From Gilvimarinus xylanilyticus (GTDB lineage Bacteria; Pseudomonadota; Gammaproteobacteria; Pseudomonadales; Cellvibrionaceae), in NCBI RefSeq assembly GCF_024195295.1, contig NZ_JAMFTH010000007.1:1-64000 (forward strand): a DNA stretch of 64,000 nt, given 5' to 3'. Positions within the stretch are counted from its first letter, which is position 1, and every line of letters begins with the position of its first letter. The position numbers and the translations under genes are program-made. The notes beneath the pieces were generated by a model that was not told where the DNA came from, ran no database searches, and saw only the letters and a program-made list of their open reading frames with translations. This document shows positions 1 through 9,020 of this stretch, one piece after another.

Positions 1-77
1 GCTGGACGCTGGACGCTGGACGCTGGACGCTGGACGCTGGACGCTGGACGCTGGACGCTGGACGCTGGACGCTGGAC
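1..77. repeat. 7-bp tandem repeat, unit GCTGGAC, 11 copies
   Basis: Eleven perfect head-to-tail copies of GCTGGAC run from the first base of the window to base 77, so the array probably continues to the left. No open gene covers it. It lies about 100 bp before the CobW-family gene. Perfect heptamer arrays of this kind change copy number by replication slippage. No function can be read from the sequence. Confidence 0.97.
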
Positions 78-142
78 AATTTTGTGTTTTACTGACGTTC
101 TGTCAAAAAGTGGTTTTTAACGTTCCACATGCAGCCACATTT

Positions 143-172
143 CCCGTAACCCGTAACCCGTAACCCGTAACC
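143..172. repeat. 7-bp tandem repeat, unit CCCGTAA, about 4.3 copies
   Basis: Four perfect copies of CCCGTAA plus two further bases end ten bases before the start codon of the CobW-family gene. The unit length is again seven, as in the array at 1-77, but the unit is unrelated. The array occupies the place where the ribosome binding site would be; the remaining spacer contains CCAGGACAAAC, so AGGA is the only candidate Shine-Dalgarno. Confidence 0.93.
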
Positions 173-181
173 AGGACAAAC

Positions 182-1159
182 ATGAATCCAATTCCCACGA
201 ACATCATCACCGGCTTTTTAGGCGTGGGCAAAACCACCCTGATTCGTCACCTGTTAAGCCACAAACCTGATCATGAAAACTGGGCCATATTGGTTAACGA
301 GTTTGGCGAGGTTGGTATAGACGGTGCGCTTTTGCGCGAGGGCGGTGCCGAGGTTAAAGAAATTCCCGGCGGTTGTATGTGCTGCGTGGCGGGGCTGCCC
401 ATGCAGATTGGATTGGCGCAACTGCTGCGCCGCCAGCGTTTTGATCGGCTGCTGATTGAGCCCACGGGGCTGGGCCACCCGCTGGAAGTACTAAAAACCC
501 TGAGCGATCACTTTGAGGGAGTCATTGACCTTAAAGCATGCCTAACGCTCATAGACCCGCGCCACTTTGAAAGTGACAGGCATTTGGCCAACGAGATTTT
601 TCGTCAGCAACTGGATGTCGCGGACGTACTGGTAGCGACAAAAACCGATTTGGCCGAACAAAATCATTTACTCGCCATGGAGACGATACTGCGCCAATGG
701 CAATTAGCTGAGCGCCCCCTAACGACCGCCAATAACGGCGAACTGGATCAGCACTGGTTAAACCTGCCTCACAATCACCACATCCCCCTGCCCGATCACG
801 CCCACCATCATCATGACAATTACCCCGCCGCCACCTTACCACCCCCCGATGAAGATCAGCCGATTGTTTGCAAGCACCACCAAGGCCAGGGCTATCACAG
901 CTGCGGCTGGGCCATTCACCCCTCGCGCGTATTTACCCTGGCGGCACTATTTAACTGGATAAACGGCCTGACCTGCGACCGCCTTAAAGCGGTCGTGATT
1001 ACCGATGAAGGCATAGTGGCACTGAACATGGCAGAAGGCGTGGTAAAAATGCTGGAGTTAGACGAGTGTGATGACAGCCGTCTGGAAATGATTCACAGTG
1101 ATGCTCTGGATGGCGAAAGGCTGGAACAGGAGCTTGTGGCCTGTCTTATGGCTGAATAA
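182..1159 (+). CDS. CobW/COG0523-family GTP-binding metal chaperone (copy 1)
   Basis: Cytosolic G3E-family P-loop GTPase of 325 residues. Visible motifs are the Walker A GFLGVGKTT (residues 11-19), the family metal-binding CxCC as CMCC (65-68), and a TKTD guanine-specificity motif near residue 155. A His-rich stretch (DHAHHHHD) near residue 205 precedes the C-terminal CobW_C domain. COG0523 proteins hydrolyse GTP to deliver or allocate metals such as zinc, or cobalt for cobalamin. This copy is closer in length to YjiA-type members (about 320 residues) than the 401-residue copy at 5055. It is separated from the zinc operon by the convergent histidine kinase gene, and no Zur-type operator is visible in the 181 bases upstream. 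Metal specificity cannot be told from sequence. Confidence 0.93.
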   Translation: MNPIPTNIITGFLGVGKTTLIRHLLSHKPDHENWAILVNEFGEVGIDGALLREGGAEVKEIPGGCMCCVAGLPMQIGLAQLLRRQRFDRLLIEPTGLGHPLEVLKTLSDHFEGVIDLKACLTLIDPRHFESDRHLANEIFRQQLDVADVLVATKTDLAEQNHLLAMETILRQWQLAERPLTTANNGELDQHWLNLPHNHHIPLPDHAHHHHDNYPAATLPPPDEDQPIVCKHHQGQGYHSCGWAIHPSRVFTLAALFNWINGLTCDRLKAVVITDEGIVALNMAEGVVKMLELDECDDSRLEMIHSDALDGERLEQELVACLMAE

Positions 1160-1243
1160 CAAGTCGGGTACAGTAGGACTGCCACCGCCTTCACAATCGC
1201 CCAACCTGAATTTGCGTGGTCGAAAGCGCCGGAGTCGACCGAC

Positions 1244-3862
1244 TTATTCAGGTTGCTCGATCAACGGAAGGCGCACAAAAAACTCGCTGCCCTTGCCCAG
1301 CTCGGATTCAAAGTCGATGCTGCCATGCATTTTTTCGGTTAGAGCTTTAGCGATGTAAAGCCCAAGGCCTGTGCCCCCCTTTTCACGCTTATCCGTGGAG
1401 TCCGCCTGAGAGAATTTCTGGAATATTTGCTTGCGGAAGTAATCTGGCATACCGCGGCCAAAATCTTTTACCGTAATCTGAATCTGTCCCTCAAGTTTCG
1501 CAAGCGATACGATAACTGGTTCGCCAGAGTCAGAATACTTAATAGCATTCGATAACAGGTTAGACATTATTTGCATAACCCGATGAGGATCAGCCAAAAC
1601 TTGATCGTATTCTGTTATGTCAGGCGACACGTTCAAAACCAGCTCCACCTCATAGCCATCCGCGTAGCCCTGCATTTGGCGAAGAGCCTGCTGCATGATG
1701 GCGGTGATAGGCACAGCCTCGAGGATGATTTTTAATTGGTCAAACTCCAGTTTTTCGACATCGAGAATGTCGTTAACAAGCACACTCAAGCGCTCGGTAT
1801 TGTTACGCGCGATAGCCACCATATTTCGAGTTTTATCACTAATTTCCCCGGTCACCCCCGCCTGCACCAATTTTAACGACCCTAAAATTGAAGTGAGCGG
1901 TGTGCGTAATTCGTGGCTAACCGTACTGACAAACTCGCTTTTGAGCTTTTCCGCTTTTTTGCGCTCGGTAATGTCGTGCAGCATAATCACATAGTGGGGC
2001 ACCTGCCCCAGCCATACTTGACTCACCCCCACCTCGACCGCTAGGCGCTGGCCACTCTGGGTAATTAACGTGGTTTCAATGGTGGCATTTAAATGGGCGG
2101 TCAGAATCGACTCAAGGGTTTCGCCCTGGCGATCTAAAAACTCTAACCACTGCTCGATACTCGATTGCTGCAACTGCTCTTTACTGGCCGCAAAAAGTGT
2201 TAAGGCGGCGGGGTTATAGCGATACACTTTGCCACTGCCATCCACCGTTAAAATGGCATCCGTCGCACTATTGAGAATCGATGAGAGCTCTTTGGTGCGC
2301 TCATTGACCAACTCTCGTATACGCTCAGCGCGCACGCTGAGTGACAGCAAAAAGCCCCCCAAGAGGGCGCAAAATAAAAACCCTCCGGCCAACACCGGCC
2401 AGGTGTGTGCGCTGTGATGCTCGGCCACGAAAGACTCGGTTGGCTCAAGCTTTAATCGCAGCGCCCCTCCGGCGAAAGGGTAAGTCTGCTCAAAGCGAAT
2501 GAGCGAAGACAACCCAGAGGTTTTCACTTCGCCCACTTGCGCCAGGGGTTCTTCATTGCGGCCGACATAGTCCACCGCTACCGCAAAGGCGGGAGTTTGG
2601 CCGTAGTCGGCGATCATTTTCCGAATCAGCTCCTGAGTCACAATAACGGCGGTAGCAAATCCCTGAATACTTTGCCGACTCTGTTCCCGAGCACTTTTAC
2701 GATACACCGGATAAAAAACCAACAGCGCCTTACTGTCTATGGTGTCCTGCACCAATTGAATCGGAGGAGTCATTTGCGCAGTTCCTGTACGGGCACTTCG
2801 GGCCAACGCCTCACGTCGGTTCGGCACCGACCCGACATCGAAGCTCTGCGCCTTTTCATTGCCTTGCTCAGGCACTATATATTTGACGAAAATATAGTCG
2901 TCGCGCTCGGCCGCAGGAATCAGGGCGCCATTAGCCGCACGCTCGGTAATGACACCGGGCAGCCCACGCTCGCGCAATAACCGCTCTTCGTGAACACGCT
3001 GACTTAGGGGAATGAGAGGGTTCCAGGAAATCGCATGAATCACCCGATTACCCTCCAGGGTATTGTCGTTAAACCGTCGAAAATCATCCGCCGAGACATT
3101 CTCCGACGCCTGGAACAGGCCGTCGATGCTTTTCAGAACACCGACGTGATCTTCAAGAGCGGACTGAAAATTGGCCGCAAAAGGAATACTCAACTGCTGA
3201 AAAGATTTATCCAGCCGGTCCAGGTCAGCGCTGTTGATACGAAAGAACACCACAATCATCAACGCGGTCGCGGCTGCAATCGGGCAGCCCACACTCGTCA
3301 GCCGTCCGCGCCAGACCGCTTGGGGCTCTGCAAAGGCTATGTACATAACCGGCAGCGCCAACATGACGCCGATACTGTCGCCAACCCACCAGGTCCACCA
3401 GCTGTAGGCCACACTCTGCGCACTGATGGCACCAAAACCGTAAAGCACGCCAACACCGCCACTGGCGCTGATCAAACAGGCAATGGGCCCGCTCAAAATG
3501 AGTAAGCTAGCAATATCGGCTTCACGTGTGAACGCCGGTCGCCCCTTCAGGATAAAAGCCGACAACTTTTTAGCCAGCAATACCGCTGCCGTGGTCGACA
3601 GGGCAATCCCACTGGCAATAAGAAGACTAAGAGCGGTTAGCTCGCCGCTGTTTTGCCAGCTCACTGAAATATTCAGCAGCAAGGACCCCAGAAACACCCC
3701 GGGCAGCAACCTCACCCCGAACAGCATAACGGCGCCCACAGCGATACCCACGGGCGGGAAGATAGCACTGGCAAAACCTGGCGGAATAGCGAGGGTGAGC
3801 GCCAAAAGCCCTACCCCCCAGTACGCAAACGCCAAAAGCGCTATTGAGACAAATGTTTTCAA
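1244..3862 (-). CDS. Membrane histidine kinase with MASE1, CHASE and PAS domains
   Basis: Sensor kinase of 872 residues without a receiver domain. The N-terminal MASE1-type bundle (about residues 1-212) has many hydrophobic segments. A periplasmic CHASE-like domain follows (about 230-470), with a further membrane span near 488-510. A PAS domain lies at about 525-635. HisKA carries the phospho-acceptor in FVSTVSHELRTPL (His650), and HATPase_c has the N box (NLLSNAIKYS), G1 (DFGRGMP) and G2 (GGTGLGLYI) motifs. The start appears to be TTG at 3862, because the frame is closed by a stop nine codons upstream with no ATG or GTG between. No response regulator is adjacent, so its partner is elsewhere. 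CHASE domains sense small extracellular ligands; the ligand here is unknown. The gene converges with the CobW gene and diverges from the zinc operon. Confidence 0.9.
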   Translation of the reverse strand: MKTFVSIALLAFAYWGVGLLALTLAIPPGFASAIFPPVGIAVGAVMLFGVRLLPGVFLGSLLLNISVSWQNSGELTALSLLIASGIALSTTAAVLLAKKLSAFILKGRPAFTREADIASLLILSGPIACLISASGGVGVLYGFGAISAQSVAYSWWTWWVGDSIGVMLALPVMYIAFAEPQAVWRGRLTSVGCPIAAATALMIVVFFRINSADLDRLDKSFQQLSIPFAANFQSALEDHVGVLKSIDGLFQASENVSADDFRRFNDNTLEGNRVIHAISWNPLIPLSQRVHEERLLRERGLPGVITERAANGALIPAAERDDYIFVKYIVPEQGNEKAQSFDVGSVPNRREALARSARTGTAQMTPPIQLVQDTIDSKALLVFYPVYRKSAREQSRQSIQGFATAVIVTQELIRKMIADYGQTPAFAVAVDYVGRNEEPLAQVGEVKTSGLSSLIRFEQTYPFAGGALRLKLEPTESFVAEHHSAHTWPVLAGGFLFCALLGGFLLSLSVRAERIRELVNERTKELSSILNSATDAILTVDGSGKVYRYNPAALTLFAASKEQLQQSSIEQWLEFLDRQGETLESILTAHLNATIETTLITQSGQRLAVEVGVSQVWLGQVPHYVIMLHDITERKKAEKLKSEFVSTVSHELRTPLTSILGSLKLVQAGVTGEISDKTRNMVAIARNNTERLSVLVNDILDVEKLEFDQLKIILEAVPITAIMQQALRQMQGYADGYEVELVLNVSPDITEYDQVLADPHRVMQIMSNLLSNAIKYSDSGEPVIVSLAKLEGQIQITVKDFGRGMPDYFRKQIFQKFSQADSTDKREKGGTGLGLYIAKALTEKMHGSIDFESELGKGSEFFVRLPLIEQPE

Positions 3863-4230
3863 AAAGGCCGGATCCGAGTAATGAGTTTATAAACCAGTGT
3901 CCCTCCCTGACACCGTCCCCCCAAGAGGGCACTTTAATTTATAGCCGAGCCACTCCAGATTTGCCTCAAAAAAAACAAGTTTATCGGCCCGTATTAGCCC
4001 GCTCAAGTTTTATATTGAACCCGAAGTGGCGCAGGATAACCGCCTCGTCTGCCAGAACGGTCAAGCGGCACCCCTTGGCGGAGGAGCCACTTTCAAGGCG
4101 GTTCCAGGCCTGCTGCTCTTGTGCTGAGAAGCTGAACTATCCACGCTTGCACCAACTGAAGACCTACCCAAACCTCCAGCCATAGCGCGACTCAAGGTCT
4201 TGGGCCAGCCTGCGCAGAGTGCAGCCACTA

Positions 4231-4259
4231 TTGACCGGATGCACCCCTTGCCTTATTGT
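4231..4259 (+). promoter_or_regulatory. Predicted sigma-70 promoter of the zinc operon
   Basis: TTGACC (4231-4236) and TATTGT (4254-4259) are separated by exactly 17 bases, 34 bases before the first ATG of the operon. The -10 element overlaps the left end of the Zur-type palindrome, the arrangement expected for repression by operator occlusion. The rest of the 430-base divergent gap (3863-4230) shows no gene and no other element that I can support. The match to consensus is moderate (5/6 and 4/6). Confidence 0.55.
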
Positions 4260-4270
4260 TATGTTATAAC
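4258..4270. promoter_or_regulatory. Zur-type operator
   Basis: GTTATGTTATAAC matches the core of the gammaproteobacterial Zur box, GTTATANTATAAC, at 12 of 13 positions, as an interrupted palindrome centred on base 4264. It covers the -10 element and likely start point of the predicted promoter. The downstream operon encodes Zur itself and many known Zur-regulon families, which strongly supports the assignment. The outer arms (AAAT/ATTT in E. coli-type boxes) are less well conserved. Confidence 0.8.
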
Positions 4271-4292
4271 GTTTTATTTCTGAGAGAGCGCC

Positions 4293-4667
4293 ATGAAAGA
4301 CGAGACCGCCGCACTGTGCTCCGGCCTGTGCCTAATCCACTGTATTGCTACCCCTATTTTGCTATCCATTGGAAGCCTGGGCCTGATCGGCAGTTTGTTT
4401 ACCTCGGAGTGGGTACACCTTGTACTGATCATCCCCATTGCCGCGCTGGCACTGGCCAGTTTCCCCAGCGGCAGAAAGCGGCACGGCCGCTGGTTACCCA
4501 CGGCGTCGGGCTTTAGCGGCTTAGCTCTCTTGGTTACCGCCTTATTCGCCCCGCACGAGGCCGAAGCGGCGCTTTCAATCAGCGGCGGCCTGCTGCTGAT
4601 AGCGGGACATTTAAGCAATCGCTTTCACTGCCGTCGCCTGCCGCAAGCGGGAGAGTCCACATGCTAA
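4293..4667 (+). CDS. MerC-domain inner-membrane protein, first gene of the zinc operon
   Basis: Small protein of 124 residues with about four hydrophobic segments and the MerC-type metal motif CxxHC (CLIHC) inside the first one. A second His-Cys pair lies near the C-terminus (RFHC). MerC proteins move thiophilic metal ions, classically Hg(II), across the inner membrane. No merA, merR, merT or merP is nearby, and the gene is preceded by a Zur operator and embedded among zinc-homeostasis genes. A role in zinc uptake or handling is therefore more likely than mercury resistance (inference). GAGAG seven bases before the ATG can serve as ribosome binding site. Its 3' end overlaps the DksA2 gene by 7 bases. 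A second MerC-like gene lies at 8133. Confidence 0.85.
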   Translation: MKDETAALCSGLCLIHCIATPILLSIGSLGLIGSLFTSEWVHLVLIIPIAALALASFPSGRKRHGRWLPTASGFSGLALLVTALFAPHEAEAALSISGGLLLIAGHLSNRFHCRRLPQAGESTC

Positions 4668-5065
4668 CCGAGCAACAACTACGCAAGGCGCCCAAGCGCG
4701 ATTACATGAACCCCGAACAACAGGCGTTTTTTAAGCATCACCTGCTAAGCCTGAAGCAAGAAACCCAAAACCACATTGAGCAGATAAAGCAGCAGCTTGC
4801 TCACCCCCCGGAGTGCAACGACGAAGCCGACCGTGCACAACTCGAGGACGACATGGCAATTAAGCTCAGACTGGCTGATCGGGAATACAAGCTGCTGCGC
4901 AAAATTGACGCTGCACTGCGCCGTTTACATGTGGGCGAATACGGCTACTGCCTGGAGACCGGCGAGCCGATTGGCATTGAACGTTTATTGATTAGACCGA
5001 CCGCAGAGTTCGGTACCGACGTTAAAGTGATTAGCGAAGAGAAAGAGAAATTTTATGCAGACTGA
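4661..5065 (+). CDS. DksA2-type RNA polymerase-binding protein lacking the zinc finger
   Basis: DksA/TraR-family protein of 134 residues. The coiled-coil tip motif DxxDxA is present (Asp54, Asp57, Ala59), as needed for action in the RNA polymerase secondary channel with ppGpp. In canonical DksA the globular domain binds zinc through two CxxC pairs. Here the first reads CLET (Cys97, Thr100) and the second has become GTDV (Gly118, Val121), leaving one of four ligands. The fold must therefore be zinc-independent, as known for Pseudomonas aeruginosa DksA2, which keeps two Cys and replaces DksA during zinc starvation. The gene overlaps both neighbours (7 and 11 bases), so translation is probably coupled. 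Placement behind a Zur box matches the family's known regulation. Confidence 0.93.
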   Translation: MLTEQQLRKAPKRDYMNPEQQAFFKHHLLSLKQETQNHIEQIKQQLAHPPECNDEADRAQLEDDMAIKLRLADREYKLLRKIDAALRRLHVGEYGYCLETGEPIGIERLLIRPTAEFGTDVKVISEEKEKFYAD

Positions 5066-6260
5066 ACAAGCAAAGCTACCCGTTACCGTTCTGTCCGGTT
5101 TTCTGGGCGCGGGCAAAACCACGGTACTCAATCATATATTACACAACCGCGAAAACCGTCGCGTGGCGGTCATCGTCAATGATATGAGTGAAGTCAACAT
5201 CGACGCCGATTCGGTGAAAAACGATGTCAGCCTGAATCGCAGCGAAGAGAAGCTAGTAGAGATGAGTAATGGCTGCATCTGTTGCACCCTGCGCGAAGAT
5301 CTGTTGCTGGAGGTACGTGCGCTTGCCGAGTCCGGAAAATTTGATTATTTGCTGATTGAGTCCACCGGTATTTCCGAGCCCTTACCCGTCGCAGAAACTT
5401 TTACCTTTGCCGATGAGGACGGCACTAGCCTGTCGGACATTGCCCAGCTGGACACCATGGTCACGGTAGTCGATGCGGTCAACTTTATGGCCGAGTACCA
5501 GCAGGCCAAAGATCTGCGCGACTCGGATGAAAGCCTGGGCGAAGAAGACGAGCGCAGTGTCACCGACCTGCTGGTCGAGCAGGTGGAGTTTGCCGATGTC
5601 ATACTCATCAGCAAAACCGATTTGGTGGACCAGCAACAGCTGCAAACCTTAGAAGGTTTATTGCGCGGGCTAAACCACGACGCACAATTGGTGCCGATCA
5701 AAAACGGCGAAGTGCCGCTGAATCGTGTACTGGGTACTGGTCTTTTCGACTTTGCCCGTGCCCAGCAATCGCCCCTGTGGCTAAAAGAAATGCGCGGCGA
5801 ACACACCCCCGAAACCGAAGAGTACGGCATCAGCAGCTTTGTCTATCGCGCGCGCCGGCCCTTTCATCCGCGCAAGTTTTTCGACTTTATGCAAAGCCCT
5901 GCGCCCAATGGTCGGCTGATTCGCTCTAAAGGCTATTTCTGGCTGGCCTCGCGCCCCGAGTTTGCCGGCCAGTGGAGTCAGGCGGGCGGCATTGCCCGGC
6001 ACGGGGCGGCCGGGATGTTCTGGCGCGCGGTGCCCGAGCAATACTGGCCCGAGGACGAGGACACACTCAGCTTCATTCAGGAAAAGTGGCAAGAACCCTT
6101 TGGTGATATGCGCCAGGAGCTGGTGTTTATCGGCCAGGGGTTAGACCAAGCCGGAATGACCGAAACCTTGGATGCCTGCCTGTTAAACGATGACGAAATG
6201 ATTGCCGGTAAAGACTACTGGAAAAAACTACCCGACCCTTTCCCCAGCTGGAGTGAGTAA
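5055..6260 (+). CDS. COG0523 GTPase of the Zur-regulated type (ZigA/YeiR-like)
   Basis: G3E GTPase of 401 residues with Walker [10 protein letters not shown] (15-23), CxCC as CICC (74-77), a SKTD specificity motif and a C-terminal CobW_C domain rich in Trp and aromatic residues. Zur-controlled COG0523 members are proposed zinc metallochaperones that deliver the metal to priority clients when it is scarce, for example ZigA in Acinetobacter and ZNG1 in eukaryotes. Length, position after DksA2 and before DUF1826, and operon context fit that subgroup better than cobalamin-linked CobW. It overlaps the upstream gene by 11 bases and the downstream one by a single base. Unlike the copy at 182 it has no long His run. 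Confidence 0.92.
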   Translation: MQTEQAKLPVTVLSGFLGAGKTTVLNHILHNRENRRVAVIVNDMSEVNIDADSVKNDVSLNRSEEKLVEMSNGCICCTLREDLLLEVRALAESGKFDYLLIESTGISEPLPVAETFTFADEDGTSLSDIAQLDTMVTVVDAVNFMAEYQQAKDLRDSDESLGEEDERSVTDLLVEQVEFADVILISKTDLVDQQQLQTLEGLLRGLNHDAQLVPIKNGEVPLNRVLGTGLFDFARAQQSPLWLKEMRGEHTPETEEYGISSFVYRARRPFHPRKFFDFMQSPAPNGRLIRSKGYFWLASRPEFAGQWSQAGGIARHGAAGMFWRAVPEQYWPEDEDTLSFIQEKWQEPFGDMRQELVFIGQGLDQAGMTETLDACLLNDDEMIAGKDYWKKLPDPFPSWSE

Positions 6261-6918
6261 TGCAACAAGCCGCTGAAATTATTGCTGCACCCGCGGGGCT
6301 CAGCCAGAGCACTGACCCAGCCGTGTTCACCGACTTGTATAACGCCGAAACTAATCTGTGTGTCTGGCAGCGGCACCTGCCAGCGCAGGTTGCGCAGTAC
6401 AGCAAGTTTGTGCTGGAGCAGCAGCCACATGCCACCGAGATACGCCTGTCCAGCGATTTAAAATCGCTGGAACACGAACTGTGCAAACGCTTACCTGACC
6501 ATGTGCTACGTCAGGCTTTTATTGACGATGTGATTATCTTGGCGGATATGGTGACCTGCCTGCTGGGTGCCAAGGCCGTAGGCCTGAGACTGTGCACCGC
6601 CAGCTCGGCTACCTGCCCGCGCTTTCACGTCGACAAACTGGGCTGTCGCCTGATTACTACTTATTGTGGCCCGGCGACCGAATGGCTCGACAACAGCGTG
6701 ATTGATCGCGGCAAATTAGGGCGCGGCGCCGAAGGCAAAGCCGACAGAGAATCCGGGCTCTATTTAAACGCCTCATCTATTCGTAAGCTCAACACCGGCG
6801 ATGTCGCGTTGTTAAAGGGTGAAGACTGGCCCGGCAATGAAGGCCACGGCATTGTGCACCGCTCGCCAGAGCTAATTGCTCCGCAACGACGCCTGTTTCT
6901 TACTATGGATGCCATCAC

Positions 6919-6922
<4 letters not shown>
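6260..6922 (+). CDS. DUF1826 domain protein of the zinc regulon
   Basis: Protein of 220 residues matching DUF1826, a family of unknown function repeatedly found beside COG0523 genes under Zur control. The central part has conserved His and Cys residues (CPRFHVDKLGCRL and a following TTYCGP), compatible with metal binding or an iron/2OG-like fold, but no catalytic assignment is secure. There is no signal peptide, so it is predicted cytosolic. Its start overlaps the stop of the GTPase gene and its end overlaps the ZrgA-like gene by 4 bases (ATGA). A joint function with the COG0523 protein is an inference from gene order. Confidence 0.85.
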
Positions 6923-7557
<635 letters not shown>

Positions 7558-7559
7558 CC

Positions 7560-8102
7560 ATGCGCACAAACGTTGAGAAACTTATCGCCCAGGCCGATAA
7601 AAACTGCAGTGCTCGCGGCACCCGCTTAACCGTCAAACGCAAGCAGGTTCTGGCGGGTCTTTTGAACTGCAAAAAAGCACTGTCAGCTTATGAATTAATC
7701 GACTATTGCGAACACGAGTTCGGCGAGACATTCTCGGCCATGTCGGTTTATCGAATTTTAGAGTTTCTGGAGCAAGAGCATCTGGCGCACCGGCTCAACC
7801 TGGCGAATAAGTACGTTGCCTGCGCGCACATTTGCGAACGCCACAGCCACGACGCGCCGCAGTTTTTAATCTGCCAAGTCTGCCATAAGGTAAGAGAAAT
7901 TATTATTAAACCCGACACCATATCAACCCTGAAACAAACGGTGGCCGATGCCGGCTTCGAACTCAAAAGCCCTCAGTTGGAGATGAACTGTATTTGCAAT
8001 GACTGCAAAGATACGAGCTCAAAGCCTCTCCACTGCACCGATGATTCGCCCGCTAACCGTGCGCGAACAGCTACTACCACCACCGCAGCGACCAGCAAAT
8101 AG
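7560..8102 (+). CDS. zur: Zur, Fur-family zinc-responsive repressor
   Basis: Fur-family protein of 180 residues with an N-terminal winged helix and a C-terminal dimerisation domain. Structural zinc ligands are Cys105/Cys108 (CQVC) and Cys146/Cys149 (CNDC). Sensor-site residues equivalent to those of E. coli Zur are seen at His77, Cys88, His95/His97 and Glu113. Cys in the sensor site and the operon content distinguish it from Fur. A C-terminal tail of about 30 residues rich in Thr, Ala and Ser is unusual. The gene lies within the operon it is predicted to control through the operator at 4258, giving negative autoregulation. It starts 2 bases after the ZrgA-like gene. Confidence 0.92.
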   Translation: MRTNVEKLIAQADKNCSARGTRLTVKRKQVLAGLLNCKKALSAYELIDYCEHEFGETFSAMSVYRILEFLEQEHLAHRLNLANKYVACAHICERHSHDAPQFLICQVCHKVREIIIKPDTISTLKQTVADAGFELKSPQLEMNCICNDCKDTSSKPLHCTDDSPANRARTATTTTAATSK

Positions 8103-8132
8103 AAACCGTATCCACAACTGGAATTTAACACC

Positions 8133-8561
8133 ATGAAATCCGCGCAAATATTAACCGACAAACTCGCCATCACCCTTTCCCTCGCCTGCGCCATCCACTG
8201 TCTGGCACTGCCATTATTACTGGCTTTATTACCCAGCCTTGCCGCACTGGCACTGGACCATGAATCCTTTCATTTTTGGATGGTGGTAGCTGTTATTCCC
8301 AGCAGTCTTTACGCCTTGACTTTGGGCTGCAAAAAGCACCGCCGCGTGCGCGTTCTACTGTTAGGCACGATCGGCTTAACTCTGTTAGTACTGGCGGTGG
8401 CACTGGGCGAAGCACGCATTGGCGAAGCTGGCGAGAAGCTACTGACGCTGGCGGGCGCAACCTGTGTCGCTCTGGGGCACTGGATGAACTTCCGGCTGTG
8501 CCGCACACACGAAAGCAAAGCCTGCCCTTGCCCCAGCCAAAACCCGGCCCAGGCTTCATGA
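8133..8561 (+). CDS. Second MerC-domain inner-membrane protein
   Basis: Protein of 142 residues with about four membrane segments and the MerC CxxHC motif (CAIHC) in the first. The C-terminal tail is Cys-rich (LCRTHESKACPCPS), a likely soluble metal-binding end. It is a paralogue of the operon's first gene but not a recent duplicate: apart from the core motif and topology the sequences differ. It starts 30 bases after zur and ends in an ATGA overlap with the HisI paralogue. As for the first copy, zinc handling is inferred from context. Confidence 0.82.
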   Translation: MKSAQILTDKLAITLSLACAIHCLALPLLLALLPSLAALALDHESFHFWMVVAVIPSSLYALTLGCKKHRRVRVLLLGTIGLTLLVLAVALGEARIGEAGEKLLTLAGATCVALGHWMNFRLCRTHESKACPCPSQNPAQAS

Positions 8562-8971
8562 AGCGCTCCTACTTTATCGCCCTTGAAAATGGGCACGAGC
8601 CATTGCCCTTAGACGAAGTGATCGATCAGCTGGCGTTTGATGCACAGGGATTGATACCTGTTATTACCCAAGATGCCGGCAGCAGCGAGGTGTTAATGTT
8701 CGCCTGGATGAATCGCACCGCACTGGAGCACACCATTACCCATCAGCGCATGACCTACTGGTCGCGCAGCCGTCAGCAACTGTGGTGCAAAGGAGAAACC
8801 AGCGGGCATGTACAAGAGCTTATTCAAATGTCCTTTGACTGCGATGGCGATGCCATTCTGTGCAAGGTGGAGCAACGCGGCGCGGCCTGTCATACGGGAC
8901 GCCCTTCGTGCTTTTACTTAAAGGTCGATACGCAGGAAAAACGCGTGCGGGCAACCGCAAATCCATCTTAA
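8558..8971 (+). CDS. hisI: HisI paralogue, phosphoribosyl-AMP cyclohydrolase (zinc-operon copy)
   Basis: Enzyme of 137 residues that opens the adenine ring of phosphoribosyl-AMP, third step of histidine synthesis. The start is the ATG overlapping the MerC stop codon (ATGA); longer in-frame starts run through the MerC gene and encode non-HisI sequence. The metal motifs are FDCDGDAILCKVEQ and CHTGRPSC, so the Mg-binding Asp cluster and all three zinc Cys known from archaeal HisI are kept. It is diverged from the housekeeping hisI at 25720 and has an N-terminal extension of about ten residues. HisI paralogues are known Zur-regulon members. Because the zinc ligands remain, the benefit may be dosage, affinity or use of another metal rather than zinc-free catalysis. 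Confidence 0.9.
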   Translation: MKRSYFIALENGHEPLPLDEVIDQLAFDAQGLIPVITQDAGSSEVLMFAWMNRTALEHTITHQRMTYWSRSRQQLWCKGETSGHVQELIQMSFDCDGDAILCKVEQRGAACHTGRPSCFYLKVDTQEKRVRATANPS

Positions 8972-9020
8972 GTTTAAGGCGACAACCGCCTTTTCCAAAA
9001 CATCGATTAGTTAATTTTTT

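Noticed and set aside
1-77. CRISPR array
   Set aside because: The repeats are contiguous 7-mers without spacers and no cas genes are near.
2537-3881. Several plus-strand frames of 130-156 codons opposite the histidine kinase
   Set aside because: The kinase frame is continuous with clear domains on the minus strand; the opposite frames have no motif or start signal.
8276-8557. Longer N-terminus of the HisI paralogue
   Set aside because: The extra 94 residues are out-of-frame MerC coding sequence with no HisI resemblance; the ATGA overlap at 8558 gives a normal start.
8972-9020. Second Zur box before folE2
   Set aside because: No GTTATA/TATAAC dyad is present in the 49-base gap, nor in the 103-base gap before thrS.
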